Shown piece by piece: positions 16,513 to 25,443 of a stretch of DNA of 64,000 nucleotides; the stretch's first letter is position 1; each line of letters begins with the position of its first letter. Origin of the DNA: Salinispora oceanensis (GTDB lineage Bacteria > Actinomycetota > Actinomycetes > Mycobacteriales > Micromonosporaceae); the NCBI RefSeq assembly GCF_000383575.1, contig NZ_KB911579.1, positions 4,735,424-4,799,423 of the forward strand, read 5' to 3'. The position numbers and the translations under genes were made by a program. The notes beneath the pieces are model-generated. The model was not told the origin of the DNA. It saw only the letters and a program-made list of their open reading frames with translations, and searched no databases.

Positions 16513-17886
16513 ATGCTCTCGCCCGACAAGATCAAAGAACTGCGTCCGCAGCTGGACGCCCTGATCATCATGCCCGGCGAGGTGAGCTACGACGAGGCCC
16601 GTGCGGTGTATCCCGCTGGGGTGGACCACCGCCCGGCCGTCGTCATCCGGCCGGACCGCGCCGCACAGGTCGCCGAGGTGGTCATGCTGGCCCGGGAGAC
16701 CGGCTTGCCGCTGTCCGTGCGCGGCGGCGGCCACAGCAACGCCGGCCACGGCGTGAGCGACGGCGGGATCATGCTCGATCTGGCGCTCCTGCGCGGCCTC
16801 GACATCGATGTGGCGACCCGCACCGCGTGGGCCGGGACGGGCCTGTCGGCCGGTGAGTACACCGTTGCCGCCGAGGCCCACGGCCTGGCGACGGGGTTCG
16901 GCGACACCGGCACGGTCGGGATCGGCGGCCTCACGCTCGGCGGCGGGATTGGCTATCTCGTCCGCAAGCACGGGCTCACGATCGACAATCTCCTGGCAGC
17001 CGAGATCGTCACCGCGGACGGCCGGATCCGCCGGGTGGACGAGAGCAATCATCCCGACCTGTTCTGGGCGATCCGCGGCGGCGGCGGAAACTTCGGCGTC
17101 GCGACGCGGTTCCGGTTTCGCCTGCACCCGGTGCCCTCCATCGTCGGCGGCATGCTGATCCTGCCGGCCACGGACGAGGTGATCCGCTCCTTCGTCGCCG
17201 AGGCCGAGGCCGCCCCCGACGAGCTGTCGGCCATCGCCAACGTCATGCCCGCCCCGCCCATGCCTTTCCTGCCCGCGGAGCAGCACGGGCGGCTGGTCCT
17301 CATGGCGACCCTGTGCTACGCCGGCCCGCCGGAGACCGGTGAACGGATCCTCGCACCGTTCCGCGCGCTGGCCACGCCGCTGGCCGACATGGTGACCGCG
17401 ATGCCGTACAGCGGCCTCTACCCGCCCGAGGACGACGACTTCCACCCCCTGGCGGCGTCGCACACGATGTTCGCCGACGCCGTCGGGCTGGCCAAGGCGG
17501 CAACGATCCTCGACTTCCTGCGCAGCTCCACCGCGATGATGCCGGCGGCGCAGCTGCGCGTGCTGGGCGGCGCGATGGCCCGCGTGCCCGCCGACGCCAC
17601 CGCGTTCGTGCACCGCCGGAGCCGGATCATGATCAACCTGGCCGCGATCTACGAGGACGCCGTCGAAGCCGCGACGCACGAGGCGTGGATCCGGCGGTTC
17701 GCGGACGCGATCCGCGGTCGAGACCACGGCGCCTACGTCAACTTCCTCGGCGATGAGGGACCGGAGCGAGTCCGTGCCGCCTACCCCGGGCGTACCTGGA
17801 ATCGTCTGCGGGAGATCAAGGCGAAGTACGACCCGGACAACCTCTTCCACCTCAACCAGAACATCCCGCCCGCCGCGGTCAGCTGA
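16513..17886 (+). CDS. FAD-linked oxidase (berberine-bridge/PCMH type), second of two
   Basis: A 457-residue FAD-binding-4 protein with a complete BBE C-terminus (KYDPDNLFHLNQNIPP). The covalent-FAD His is in RGGGHSNAGHG, and the glycine-rich second motif is AIRGGGGNFGVATRF. As in the preceding paralogue, the segment that carries the cysteinyl linkage in bicovalent enzymes lacks Cys (GDTGTVGIGGL), so a single covalent link is expected. Family members oxidise sugars, alcohols or alkaloid-type substrates, and such enzymes are common tailoring oxidases in actinomycete clusters. It is last in the rightward operon and followed by a strong terminator. Confidence 0.87.
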   Translation: MLSPDKIKELRPQLDALIIMPGEVSYDEARAVYPAGVDHRPAVVIRPDRAAQVAEVVMLARETGLPLSVRGGGHSNAGHGVSDGGIMLDLALLRGLDIDVATRTAWAGTGLSAGEYTVAAEAHGLATGFGDTGTVGIGGLTLGGGIGYLVRKHGLTIDNLLAAEIVTADGRIRRVDESNHPDLFWAIRGGGGNFGVATRFRFRLHPVPSIVGGMLILPATDEVIRSFVAEAEAAPDELSAIANVMPAPPMPFLPAEQHGRLVLMATLCYAGPPETGERILAPFRALATPLADMVTAMPYSGLYPPEDDDFHPLAASHTMFADAVGLAKAATILDFLRSSTAMMPAAQLRVLGGAMARVPADATAFVHRRSRIMINLAAIYEDAVEAATHEAWIRRFADAIRGRDHGAYVNFLGDEGPERVRAAYPGRTWNRLREIKAKYDPDNLFHLNQNIPPAAVS

Positions 17887-17979
17887 CCACGGCCGTGCCC
17901 GCATCCGCGGCTCTGCAGCTTCCGGCTTTGCCGCAGCTCCCGCGCTCCAGGGCTTGCTGCGGTTCGCGGGACAAACCAC

Positions 17980-18018
17980 AAGGGGCCTCCGGCGTCCTCC
18001 CGACGCCGGAGGCCCCTT
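17980..18018. terminator. Bidirectional hairpin terminator
   Basis: Perfect 17-bp stem (17980-17996 with 18002-18018), 5-base loop (CTCCC), A-rich just before and a short T/C run after. It lies between the convergent oxidase and exporter genes. Confidence 0.9.
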
Positions 18019-18037
18019 TCCGGGAGCCGAGCATGGA

Positions 18038-19621
18038 TCAGTGCGGCGCGGTCGCCTCCGCAGCCTCCGTCTTGTCCGCGACCGGGGCCTCGGTGTCCTG
18101 GATCGGCGGCACGTGACGCAGCCACACCAGCGTGAGCACCGTGATCGCGGTAAACAGGACGGCGCCCAGCAGGCCCACCACGTTGAGCGCGGCGGTGAAC
18201 GCCTCACGGGCGGAGGTGAGCAGGTCGTCGGCAAGGGAGCCGCCGAGGTTCCCGGCCGCCTCCGCGGCGGTGGCGATGTTCTCCCGGGCGGCGGCGGCCG
18301 CGTCGGCGGGCAGGTTGGCCGGCAGCGTGAGTCGGTTCTGGTAGACGGCGGTGGCGATGCTGCCCAGGACGGCGATGCCGACCGCCAGGCCGAAATGACC
18401 GTTAGCCTCGGACAGCGCCGACGCCGAGCCGGTCCGCTCCGGCGGCACCGAGCCGAGCACCATGTTGTAGCCCAGCACGACCAGCGGGGCGAGACCGATG
18501 TTGATCAGGACCAGCGCGGTCACGGTCATGGCCAGGCCGCCGGCGCTGGGCACCTGGGACAGCACGACGCAACCCACGGCGGTCACCAAGAGTCCGCCCG
18601 CCATGACGTAAGCGGGCCGGCACATCTGGCCCAACTTCGGTGTCACCGATAGGGCGACGAGCGTGGCGACGACACCGGGCACCAGCCACAGGCCCGCCGC
18701 CCGGGGCGAGAGCCCCTCGACCAGCTGCAACTGGATGTTGATCAGCAGCAGGCTGCCGCTCATCATGACCCCGACGAGCAGGGCCAGCACCACGACGCTG
18801 CGGTAGACGCGGATCCGGAACAGGCCCAGGTCGAACAGCGGGTCGTCGAGCCGGCGCTGCCGGCGGACGAACAGGACACCAAAGACCACGCCGGTGAGTA
18901 TGGTCGCGACGGCTGTCACCGACCAGCCGTCGCCGACGAACTCCTTGAGGCCGTAGATGATCGGGATGATGGTCAGCAGCGAGAGCCCGACGCTGAGCAG
19001 GTCGATCCGACCGGCGTCGGGGTTGCGGTACTCGGGCAGCAAGGACGGCCCGGCCACCAGCAGCAGCACCATGACCGGGACCGCCAGCAGGAACACCGAA
19101 CCCCACCAGAACCAGGACAGCATCAGCCCGCCGACGATCGGACCGAGCACGCCTCCGAACATGAAGCAGCCAGACCAGACCGCGACGGCGGTGCCGCGCT
19201 CCTTCTCGTTCTTGAACATGTTGGAGATCAGAGCCATCGTCGACGGCGCCAGGGTCGCTCCGGAGATGCCCAGCAGCGCCCGGGCGGCGATGAGCATCTC
19301 CGCGCTGGTGGCGAAGGCCGCGATCAGCGAGGCCAGACCGAAGAGGGTACCGCCGATCATCAGCAGCTTGCGCCGGCCGATCCGGTCGCCGAGGGTGCCC
19401 ATCGTGACCAGGAACCCGGCGAGCATGAACCCGTAGATGTCGGCGATCCAGAGCTGCTGGACGCTGCTCGGCTGCAGATCCTGCGTCAGGTGCGGGATGG
19501 CCAGGAACAGCACGCTCATGTCTACCGACAGCAACAGTGCCGGCAGGGCGAGAACGACCAGGCCGAACCATTGCCGGCGGCCCGCGCGGGCGGGCACCTC
19601 GTTCTCCGTACGGGTATCCAT
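18038..19621 (-). CDS. DHA2-family (EmrB/QacA) multidrug MFS exporter
   Basis: A 527-residue integral membrane protein with about 14 predicted hydrophobic helices, the DHA2 drug:H+ antiporter size. MFS motif A appears as GTLGDRIGRRKLLMIGG after helix 2, and motif C-like GPIVGG in the fifth helix. The ATG at 19621 follows an AAGGAT site. This is the obvious candidate for export of, and self-resistance to, the cluster product. Upstream lies a TGTCGA-17-CGTCGG promoter identical in layout to that of the DGPF gene at 19823-20167, which ties the exporter to the ECF42 sigma factor at 34152-35462 (inference). Alternative substrates are possible. Confidence 0.92.
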   Translation of the reverse strand: MDTRTENEVPARAGRRQWFGLVVLALPALLLSVDMSVLFLAIPHLTQDLQPSSVQQLWIADIYGFMLAGFLVTMGTLGDRIGRRKLLMIGGTLFGLASLIAAFATSAEMLIAARALLGISGATLAPSTMALISNMFKNEKERGTAVAVWSGCFMFGGVLGPIVGGLMLSWFWWGSVFLLAVPVMVLLLVAGPSLLPEYRNPDAGRIDLLSVGLSLLTIIPIIYGLKEFVGDGWSVTAVATILTGVVFGVLFVRRQRRLDDPLFDLGLFRIRVYRSVVVLALLVGVMMSGSLLLINIQLQLVEGLSPRAAGLWLVPGVVATLVALSVTPKLGQMCRPAYVMAGGLLVTAVGCVVLSQVPSAGGLAMTVTALVLINIGLAPLVVLGYNMVLGSVPPERTGSASALSEANGHFGLAVGIAVLGSIATAVYQNRLTLPANLPADAAAAARENIATAAEAAGNLGGSLADDLLTSAREAFTAALNVVGLLGAVLFTAITVLTLVWLRHVPPIQDTEAPVADKTEAAEATAPH

Positions 19622-19664
19622 CGCAGATCCTTCCTCTGTCCTTGATGCGGCCTCGTCTATCCGT

Positions 19665-19693
19665 CCGACGAACGACTGGAAGCGCGATCGACA
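19665..19693 (-). promoter_or_regulatory. Predicted ECF42-type promoter of the exporter gene
   Basis: On the minus strand TGTCGA (19688-19693) is followed after exactly 17 bp by CGTCGG (19665-19670), 43 bp before the exporter ATG. ECF42 promoters are reported, as I recall, to carry TGTCGA at -35 and CG(A/T)C at -10. The same arrangement occurs before the DGPF gene at 20167. Confidence 0.7.
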
Positions 19694-19753
19694 ACCTCGG
19701 ACGTGCGATTTCACTGTCTCATCAGGGGTTCGGTGGGCCGGGGACACCGCGGC

Positions 19754-19793
19754 GGGGACGCGTGCCGACCCAACCGCGCCGGCACGCGTCCCC
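19754..19793. terminator. Hairpin terminator after the first DGPF gene
   Basis: 14-bp perfect stem (19754-19767 with 19780-19793) and a 12-base loop, downstream of the leftward DGPF gene and upstream of the exporter promoter. It separates the two transcripts, consistent with the exporter having its own promoter. Confidence 0.75.
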
Positions 19794-19822
19794 ACAGGTG
19801 CGGCCGGCTCCGGCCGCCGGTC

Positions 19823-20167
19823 TCAGTCCTCCGGCGGGACGAACAGCGGCCGAATCTCGACACCGCCGCCGTGCTGGGTGGCCGGGTTGAGCTTGCCGAC
19901 CTTCAGCGCCACGTCCAGGTTGGGCGCCTCGATGACGAAGAACCCGGAGAGCACCTCCTTGCCGCCGTGGAACGTGCTGTCGGAGACCACGTCACCGCGG
20001 ACCGAGGTGGCCGTGGTGCTGGGTTGGAACGCGAACCCGGTGACCGGCGTGGCGCCCAGCTCCGCAACCTGGTCGGGGTACGTCTCCAGCGCCTTCTCGT
20101 ACTCGGCCGGCAGGTCCATCGGGTCGGCCGGCGCCGGCGCGTAGACGAAGATCCCGTACTGGGCCAT
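19823..20167 (-). CDS. DGPF/YCII-domain protein, motif-degenerate copy
   Basis: A 114-residue YCII-related (DGPF-family) protein, a family of small ferredoxin-like-fold proteins typically encoded next to ECF42 sigma factors. It is about 80% identical by eye to the copy at 32332-32676: same MAQYGI start, YPDQVA, PVTGFA, GFFVIEAP, KLNPATQ and RPLFVPP blocks. The family's namesake DGPF motif, present in that copy, here reads DSTF, and the following IEAKE is HGGKE. Strong GGAGGAG Shine-Dalgarno. Preceded by a clear ECF42-type promoter and followed by its own hairpin, so it is probably monocistronic. Its function, possibly sensing a signal with the sigma factor, is unknown. Confidence 0.88.
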   Translation of the reverse strand: MAQYGIFVYAPAPADPMDLPAEYEKALETYPDQVAELGATPVTGFAFQPSTTATSVRGDVVSDSTFHGGKEVLSGFFVIEAPNLDVALKVGKLNPATQHGGGVEIRPLFVPPED

Positions 20168-20208
20168 GAGGCTCCTCCTCGGAGTCGATGTTTTGCCCTA
20201 CGCCCGTT

Positions 20209-20237
20209 CCGACGCGCGGGCCGGACTGGATTCGACA
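20209..20237 (-). promoter_or_regulatory. Predicted ECF42-type promoter of the first DGPF gene
   Basis: Minus strand TGTCGA (20232-20237), 17-bp spacer, CGTCGG (20209-20214), ending 41 bp before the ATG. Hexamers and spacer length are identical to the exporter promoter, while the spacers differ in sequence, which argues for a shared sigma factor rather than a recent duplication. Confidence 0.75.
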
Positions 20238-20264
20238 GCCGGTCAGAAAAAAAATCCGCGGGGG

Positions 20265-21260
20265 TCAGCGGCCGCGCTCCGGCTGGACGCCGGTCTCGGG
20301 CAGGGCCAGCCACCAGGGGTTCCGCCGCGCCCACCCGATCGTGCGGGCGAGCCCGTCGCGTAGATCCGTGGTGGCCCGCCAGCCGAGTAGGCTGCCGATC
20401 TTGGTGGTGTCGGGCACCCGCCGGCGCAGATCCTGGTACCGGCTGCCGAGCCGATCCCGGGTGTCCACCGGCACGCCGATCCCAGCCCCGGTCAGTTCCG
20501 TGACGAGGGCGCTCAGCCGGGTCACCGTGGTCTCGGCAGAGCTGCCGACGTTGAAGCACTCGCCGACAGCCCGGTCGTCGGTACCGACCGTGATGGTGGC
20601 GTCGACCGCGTCCTGGACGTAGGTGAAGCAGCGCGTCTGGCCGCCGCCGTCGTAAACCACCGGAGGTTGGCCGTTCAGCGCCCGGTGCACGCTGCGGCTG
20701 ACAACGAAGGCGGGCCGCTGCCGCGGACCGTACACGTTGAAGTAGCGCAGCACGGCGGCGCGGAGCCCTCGCTCGCGGGCGAAGGCGAAGGCGAGATGCT
20801 CGCCCAGCGCCTTGCTGGAGGAGTAGCTCCAGCGGTCCACGGCGGTGCTGCCCAGCACCCGGTCATCGTCCTCGCGCCACGGGACCGCCGGGTTCTTCCC
20901 GAACACCTCGCTGGTGCTCGCGACGACGACCTTCGCGCCCGCCTTCGCGGCGAGTTCCAGCACGTTCCGGGTGCCGAACAGGTTAATGTCGATGACGTCC
21001 AACGGACGGTCGAGATAGCGGTCCACCCCGACGACGGCGGCGAGGTGGTAGACCGTGTCGACGCCGTCGCGCACCACCTCGACCAGCCGTGCCGCGTCCC
21101 GGATGTCACCGGTGACATGGCGGACCGCGGGGGAGGGCGTGCGGTCGGGCGGCGGCGATCCGCTGTCGAACACGGTGACCTCGTCACCTCGCCGAACCAA
21201 TTCTTCGACCAGGTGGCTGCCGAGGAATCCGCACCCGCCGGTCACCACGACCCGCGCCAT
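20265..21260 (-). CDS. NAD-dependent epimerase/dehydratase, probable UDP-glucuronate decarboxylase
   Basis: A 331-residue extended SDR. The N-terminal VVVTGGCGFLGSHLVEELV Rossmann turn and the YSSSK catalytic Tyr/Lys are present, as is the RYFNVYGPRQRP block of UDP-glucuronate decarboxylases and related epimerases. The neighbouring UDP-glucose dehydrogenase (5-bp gap, same strand) makes decarboxylation of UDP-glucuronate to a UDP-pentose the best reading, as with CalS8/CalS9 in calicheamicin and the corresponding maduropeptin enzymes. A 4-epimerase function remains possible. The ATG at 21260 has an AGGTGA site 5 bp upstream. Confidence 0.82.
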   Translation of the reverse strand: MARVVVTGGCGFLGSHLVEELVRRGDEVTVFDSGSPPPDRTPSPAVRHVTGDIRDAARLVEVVRDGVDTVYHLAAVVGVDRYLDRPLDVIDINLFGTRNVLELAAKAGAKVVVASTSEVFGKNPAVPWREDDDRVLGSTAVDRWSYSSSKALGEHLAFAFARERGLRAAVLRYFNVYGPRQRPAFVVSRSVHRALNGQPPVVYDGGGQTRCFTYVQDAVDATITVGTDDRAVGECFNVGSSAETTVTRLSALVTELTGAGIGVPVDTRDRLGSRYQDLRRRVPDTTKIGSLLGWRATTDLRDGLARTIGWARRNPWWLALPETGVQPERGR

Positions 21261-21265
21261 GGCCG

Positions 21266-22615
21266 TCACCTGCCGATGCCGCGGTAGCCGAAACCGTGCC
21301 GCCGGAACCGGGCGATGGTCTCCGGCGGATAGTAGGCGCGGCCGTCGATGATGACGCACGAGGGCGCCACGGTCTCCCGGAGCTCGACGATGTCGATCTC
21401 GTCGAACTGGTCGTGGCGTGCCAGCACGGCGATGCAGTCGGCGCCGTCCAGTGCTTCCTCTGCCGTCCGGGCCGGGGCCAGCCCGAAGACCTTCGTCACC
21501 TCGGCGGCGTCGGCGAGCGGGTCGAAGAGGGCGACCTCGGCTCCGCCCTCCCGCAGCCCGGTGACCACCGGGAGCACCGGGGTCGCGCGCAGGTCCCCGG
21601 TGTTGTTTTTGAACGCCACGCCGAGCACCGCGATCTTCGCCTCGCCCAGGGACCGGCCGATCCGGTCCAGCTCCTCAACGATCAGGTCGACGGTGTAGCC
21701 CGGCATGGAGTCGTTGGCCATCCGGGCGACGGGGATGGTGTCCAACTCCACACCGCGGTCGCGGGCCGCCCGCCACACCATCCACGGATCCTTGGTCAGG
21801 CACGACCCGCCGACGCCCACGCTGGGCAGCAGGATGTTGACGTTGCCGGTGCCCTTGCGGATCGTGTTGGCGGCGGCGATCACCTCCAGAACGTCGACGT
21901 GCAGTGCGCCGCACAGCTTGGCCAGCTCGTTGGCCAACGCGATGTTGTGGTCGATCCACCAGTTGGTGGCCAGCTTCACCGTCTCCGCCGACTCCAGCGA
22001 CGTGCAGGGGATGATCTCGGAGCCGATCATCCGCAGCCAGAACGCGGCCGCGGCGGCCGCGCTGTCCGGACACCATCCGCTCACGGCGATCGGCAACGTC
22101 CGCAGCTCGTGCAGGGCCCGCCCCTCAGACAGCCGCTCCGGGCAGAAGGCCAGCCCGAAGTCTTCGCCCACGGTCAGACCCTGGCTCTGCAGCAGGGGAG
22201 CGACGACCGTGCCGGTGACGCCTGGCGGCACGGTGCTCTTGAGGATTACGAGCTGGCCCCGGCGCAGCCGCCCGGCCAGTTCCGTGCAGGCCTCCCGCAG
22301 GTAGACATCGACCAGCTGGGTGTCCTGGACCGGCGTGCCCACCGCGATGATCACCACGTCGGCGTCGGAGACCGGGCCGTAGTCGGTGGTGACCCGCAGC
22401 CGGCCCGAGTCCAGGCCGCCGGCCAGCAGTTCGGGCAGCCCGGGCTCGCTGAACGCGCAGCGGCGGCGGGCCAGCTGGTCGACCCGGGCCGGATCCAGAT
22501 CGACCCCCACGACGTCCGCGCCCTCGCCGGCGAGGGTCGCCGCCACGACCGACCCCACATAACCCATTCCGATAACCGCGATGCGTGGATTTCCCTGATC
22601 AGGCAGGAACTTCAT
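21266..22615 (-). CDS. UDP-glucose 6-dehydrogenase
   Basis: A 449-residue nucleotide-sugar dehydrogenase. The N-terminal NAD motif IAVIGMGYVGSVVAA, the catalytic Cys in GVGGSCLTKD, the sugar-domain helix with LATNWWIDHNIALANELAKL, and the C-terminal VLGVAFKNNTGDLRATP are all present. It oxidises UDP-glucose (less likely UDP-ManNAc) to the uronic acid with two NAD. With the next gene it makes a UDP-pentose precursor for the amino sugar block. First gene of the leftward pair; its start region faces the 2,3-dehydratase across a 197-bp divergent intergenic region. Confidence 0.92.
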   Translation of the reverse strand: MKFLPDQGNPRIAVIGMGYVGSVVAATLAGEGADVVGVDLDPARVDQLARRRCAFSEPGLPELLAGGLDSGRLRVTTDYGPVSDADVVIIAVGTPVQDTQLVDVYLREACTELAGRLRRGQLVILKSTVPPGVTGTVVAPLLQSQGLTVGEDFGLAFCPERLSEGRALHELRTLPIAVSGWCPDSAAAAAAFWLRMIGSEIIPCTSLESAETVKLATNWWIDHNIALANELAKLCGALHVDVLEVIAAANTIRKGTGNVNILLPSVGVGGSCLTKDPWMVWRAARDRGVELDTIPVARMANDSMPGYTVDLIVEELDRIGRSLGEAKIAVLGVAFKNNTGDLRATPVLPVVTGLREGGAEVALFDPLADAAEVTKVFGLAPARTAEEALDGADCIAVLARHDQFDEIDIVELRETVAPSCVIIDGRAYYPPETIARFRRHGFGYRGIGR

Positions 22616-22812
22616 GTCACTTCTCTCCAGGCATCCTGTGGGAAACGTACCGACAGCGTCACCGGCGTTCTCCGGCGACGCATCTTCCGTGGTGCCATGC
22701 CTCTGCCCGCCGAGCTCCGCAGAACAAGCCGAGCTCCGCAAAACAAAAGGTGCCGCCCGGATTTCGGACGTACGACGATGCACGCAGTCATACGACCCAG
22801 GGAGAGCCGTAG

Positions 22813-24177
22813 ATGTTGGCGCGACTCGATCAGCTCGGCGGAAACGTCCCGGTGGACTCGGCCGCCCGCCTCGCCGTCTCGGCCCGGGCGACCGAGTCGC
22901 CGGTGAGCCCGGATATTGACGGCTGGCTCGCCGGCAAACGGCGGCAGCCGTTCGAGAGCACCGTCATCGCGCTCGACGAACTAGTCGAACCGGAGGGTTG
23001 GCGATTCGCTCCGGTGACAGGAAACCTCGAGCATCACAGCGGCCGGTTCTTCACCGTCGAGGGAATACACGTCCAGCGCAACAACGGTCCCGTCCGGGAA
23101 TGGTGGCAGCCAATTCTCGTCCAACGCGACATCGCCATTCTCGGCATCATCGCCAAGGAGTTCGACGGCGTCCTACACTTCCTGCTCCAGGCCAAGATGG
23201 AACCTGGCAACGCCGACTTGGTACAGCTGTCGCCCACGGTGCAGGCCACGTCCAGCAACTACACCCGGGTGCACCGCGGACGGCGCGCACACTATGTCGA
23301 GTACTTCACCGAGCCGGGCCGCGGCCGCGTCCTCGTCGACGTCCTCCAGTCGGAGCAGGGCGCCTGGTTCCACCTCAAGCGCAACCGCAACGTCGTTCTC
23401 GAGGTCAGCGGCGACGTGCCGGTCGGTGACGACTTCCGCTGGCTGACCCTCGGGCAGATCCGCCGGCTGCTCCGGCAGCGCAACGTCATCAACATGGACG
23501 CCCGGACGGTTCTGGGGTGCCTACCGCTCGCGGCGGACGACCACGGCGGCGCGCATACGATGACCGAGGTCCTCAGCTGGTTCACCGGCCGCAAGTGCGC
23601 CGAGGAGATGTCGGCCCGGCTCGTCCCGCTGAAGGCGGTGCCGGGCTACTGGCGCGACGCCGACCGGGTCTTCCCGGAACAACGGGGGACGTTCGACATC
23701 GTCGGCGTCCGGGTGCACGCCCGGACCCGCGAGGTGCACAAGTGGAAGCAGCCGCTGCTGGCGCCGCACGGTCTCGTCCTGGCGGGACTGGTGGTGCGGC
23801 GCATCGGCGGGACGCTGCACGCGCTGGTGCGTGCCGAGGTGCTGCCGGGCCATCGGGACACGGTGGAACTCGGCCCTACCGTGCGGTTCATGATGAGCGG
23901 CCACGCCGGCGCCCACGCGGACCGGCGCCCGGAGTTCCTCGACGAGCTGCTGTCGGCCCGCGCCAACGTCCGCTACGACGTTGTCCAGTCCGAGGAGGGT
24001 GGCCGCTTCCTGCACGCCGAGACGCGCTACCGCATCGTGGAGGCCGACGACGTCCCCCGGCAGGTACCGCCGGACTTCCGCTGGATCGCGGTTGGGCAGC
24101 TGATGGCGCTGCAGCGGCACAGCTACCACCTCGGCATCGAGCTCCGGACCCTGCTGCTCTGCCTGAACATCCTGTGA
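22813..24177 (+). CDS. NDP-sugar 2,3-dehydratase
   Basis: A 454-residue protein of the NDP-hexose 2,3-dehydratase family (TylX3/CalS14-like). It shows the family's internal duplication: each half carries a W/KxQP(I/L)L strand (EWWQPILVQRD and HKWKQPLLAPHG), a GRF/GTF (F/V) block and a Q(S)E(Q/E)G motif (DVLQSEQGAWF and DVVQSEEGGRF). It removes the 2-hydroxyl from a 4-keto NDP-sugar to give a 2-deoxy-3-keto species. Its presence next to UDP-pentose genes points to a 2-deoxypentose. GGGAGAG precedes the ATG. First of three rightward sugar genes with gaps of 20 and 4 bp. Confidence 0.92.
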   Translation: MLARLDQLGGNVPVDSAARLAVSARATESPVSPDIDGWLAGKRRQPFESTVIALDELVEPEGWRFAPVTGNLEHHSGRFFTVEGIHVQRNNGPVREWWQPILVQRDIAILGIIAKEFDGVLHFLLQAKMEPGNADLVQLSPTVQATSSNYTRVHRGRRAHYVEYFTEPGRGRVLVDVLQSEQGAWFHLKRNRNVVLEVSGDVPVGDDFRWLTLGQIRRLLRQRNVINMDARTVLGCLPLAADDHGGAHTMTEVLSWFTGRKCAEEMSARLVPLKAVPGYWRDADRVFPEQRGTFDIVGVRVHARTREVHKWKQPLLAPHGLVLAGLVVRRIGGTLHALVRAEVLPGHRDTVELGPTVRFMMSGHAGAHADRRPEFLDELLSARANVRYDVVQSEEGGRFLHAETRYRIVEADDVPRQVPPDFRWIAVGQLMALQRHSYHLGIELRTLLLCLNIL

Positions 24178-24197
24178 CCCGACGTGGGGAAGGCATC

Positions 24198-25439
24198 ATG
24201 GACATCGCTGAATGCACCGAGTGCCGCATCTGTGGCAACCGAACCCTGCTGCCCGTGCTGGACCTGGGCACCCAGGCGCTGACCGGCATCTTCCCCGGCA
24301 GCCGGGACGAGGTGGTACCGGCCTCTCCGCTGGAGCTTGTCAAGTGCTCCCCGGACGGCTGCGGGCTGGTGCAGCTGCGGCACACCAACGACCTGTCGCT
24401 GATGTACGGGGACCGCTACGGCTACCGCTCGGGCATCCGGCCGTTCATGGTCCGGCACCTCCACGACAAGGTCGCCCGACTCACCGGCATGGTCGATCTC
24501 AGCCCAGCCGACCTGGTCGTTGACATCGGCAGCAACGACTCCACCCTGCTGCAGGGCTACCCCGCTGGCGGGCCCACGCTGGTGGGCGTTGACCCGACGG
24601 GGGAGAAGTGGCGTCACTACTATCCCGACCACATCGAGCTGATCCCGGACTTTTTCTCGCGGGAGGTCTTCGCCGAGCGGTACGGCGACCGCCGGGCCAA
24701 GCTCGTCACCTCGATCGCGATGTTCTACGACCTGCCCAACCCGACCACGTTTATGGCCGAGGTCCGCGACATCCTCACCGACGACGGCGTGTGGCTGATC
24801 GAGATGAGCTACCTGGGCTCCATGCTGGAGGTGCTGGCCTACGACGCGGTATGCCACGAGCACCTGGAGTACTACGCGCTGAGCCAGATCGAGTGGATGG
24901 CCGAGCGGGTCGGCCTCACCGTGACCACGGCCGAGATCACCCAGGTGAACGGCGGCAGCCTCTGCGTCACCCTGGTCAAGGATCCGGCCCGGCACCCGGT
25001 CGACGCCGCCGGGATCGAGCGTATTCGCCGGGGGGAGGCCGCGATGCGGCTGGACACCATGACCCCGTACGAGAACTTCGCCCGTCGCGTCCGCGAGCAC
25101 CGCGGCCGGCTGCGTGCGTTCCTGGACGACTCGCGTGCCGCCGGCCGGCTGACCCTGGGCTACGGGGCGTCGACCAAGGGCAACGTGGTCCTCCAGTACT
25201 GCGGGATCGGCCCGGCGGACCTACCGTGCGTCGGTGAGGTCAGCCCGGGCAAGCACGGCCACTTCACGCCCGGGACCGGCATCCCGATCGTCTCCGAGGA
25301 GGAGGCCAAGGCGCGCCGGCCCGACCAGTTGCTGGTGTTGCCGTGGGTGCACCGCGCCGGGTTCGTGGAGCGGGAGCAGGAGTTCCTGGCCCGCGGCGGG
25401 CGGATGGTCTTCCCGCTGCCGACCGTCTCCGTGGTCTGA
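24198..25439 (+). CDS. NDP-sugar C-methyltransferase (TylC3-like)
   Basis: A 413-residue three-domain enzyme. The N-terminal zinc-binding domain has CTECRICGN and KCSPDGCGLVQ cysteines; the central SAM-binding domain has VVDIGSNDSTLL; the C-terminal domain has LGYGASTKGNVVLQY. The CHEHLEYY motif contains the active-site His known from TylC3. These enzymes C-methylate 4-keto-2-deoxy sugars at C3. With a UDP-pentose substrate, the product would be a branched 3-C-methyl pentose resembling the madurosamine of maduropeptin but lacking the 2-hydroxyl (inference). AAGG-type Shine-Dalgarno in the 20-bp gap. Confidence 0.92.
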   Translation: MDIAECTECRICGNRTLLPVLDLGTQALTGIFPGSRDEVVPASPLELVKCSPDGCGLVQLRHTNDLSLMYGDRYGYRSGIRPFMVRHLHDKVARLTGMVDLSPADLVVDIGSNDSTLLQGYPAGGPTLVGVDPTGEKWRHYYPDHIELIPDFFSREVFAERYGDRRAKLVTSIAMFYDLPNPTTFMAEVRDILTDDGVWLIEMSYLGSMLEVLAYDAVCHEHLEYYALSQIEWMAERVGLTVTTAEITQVNGGSLCVTLVKDPARHPVDAAGIERIRRGEAAMRLDTMTPYENFARRVREHRGRLRAFLDDSRAAGRLTLGYGASTKGNVVLQYCGIGPADLPCVGEVSPGKHGHFTPGTGIPIVSEEEAKARRPDQLLVLPWVHRAGFVEREQEFLARGGRMVFPLPTVSVV

Positions 25440-25443
25440 CGGG

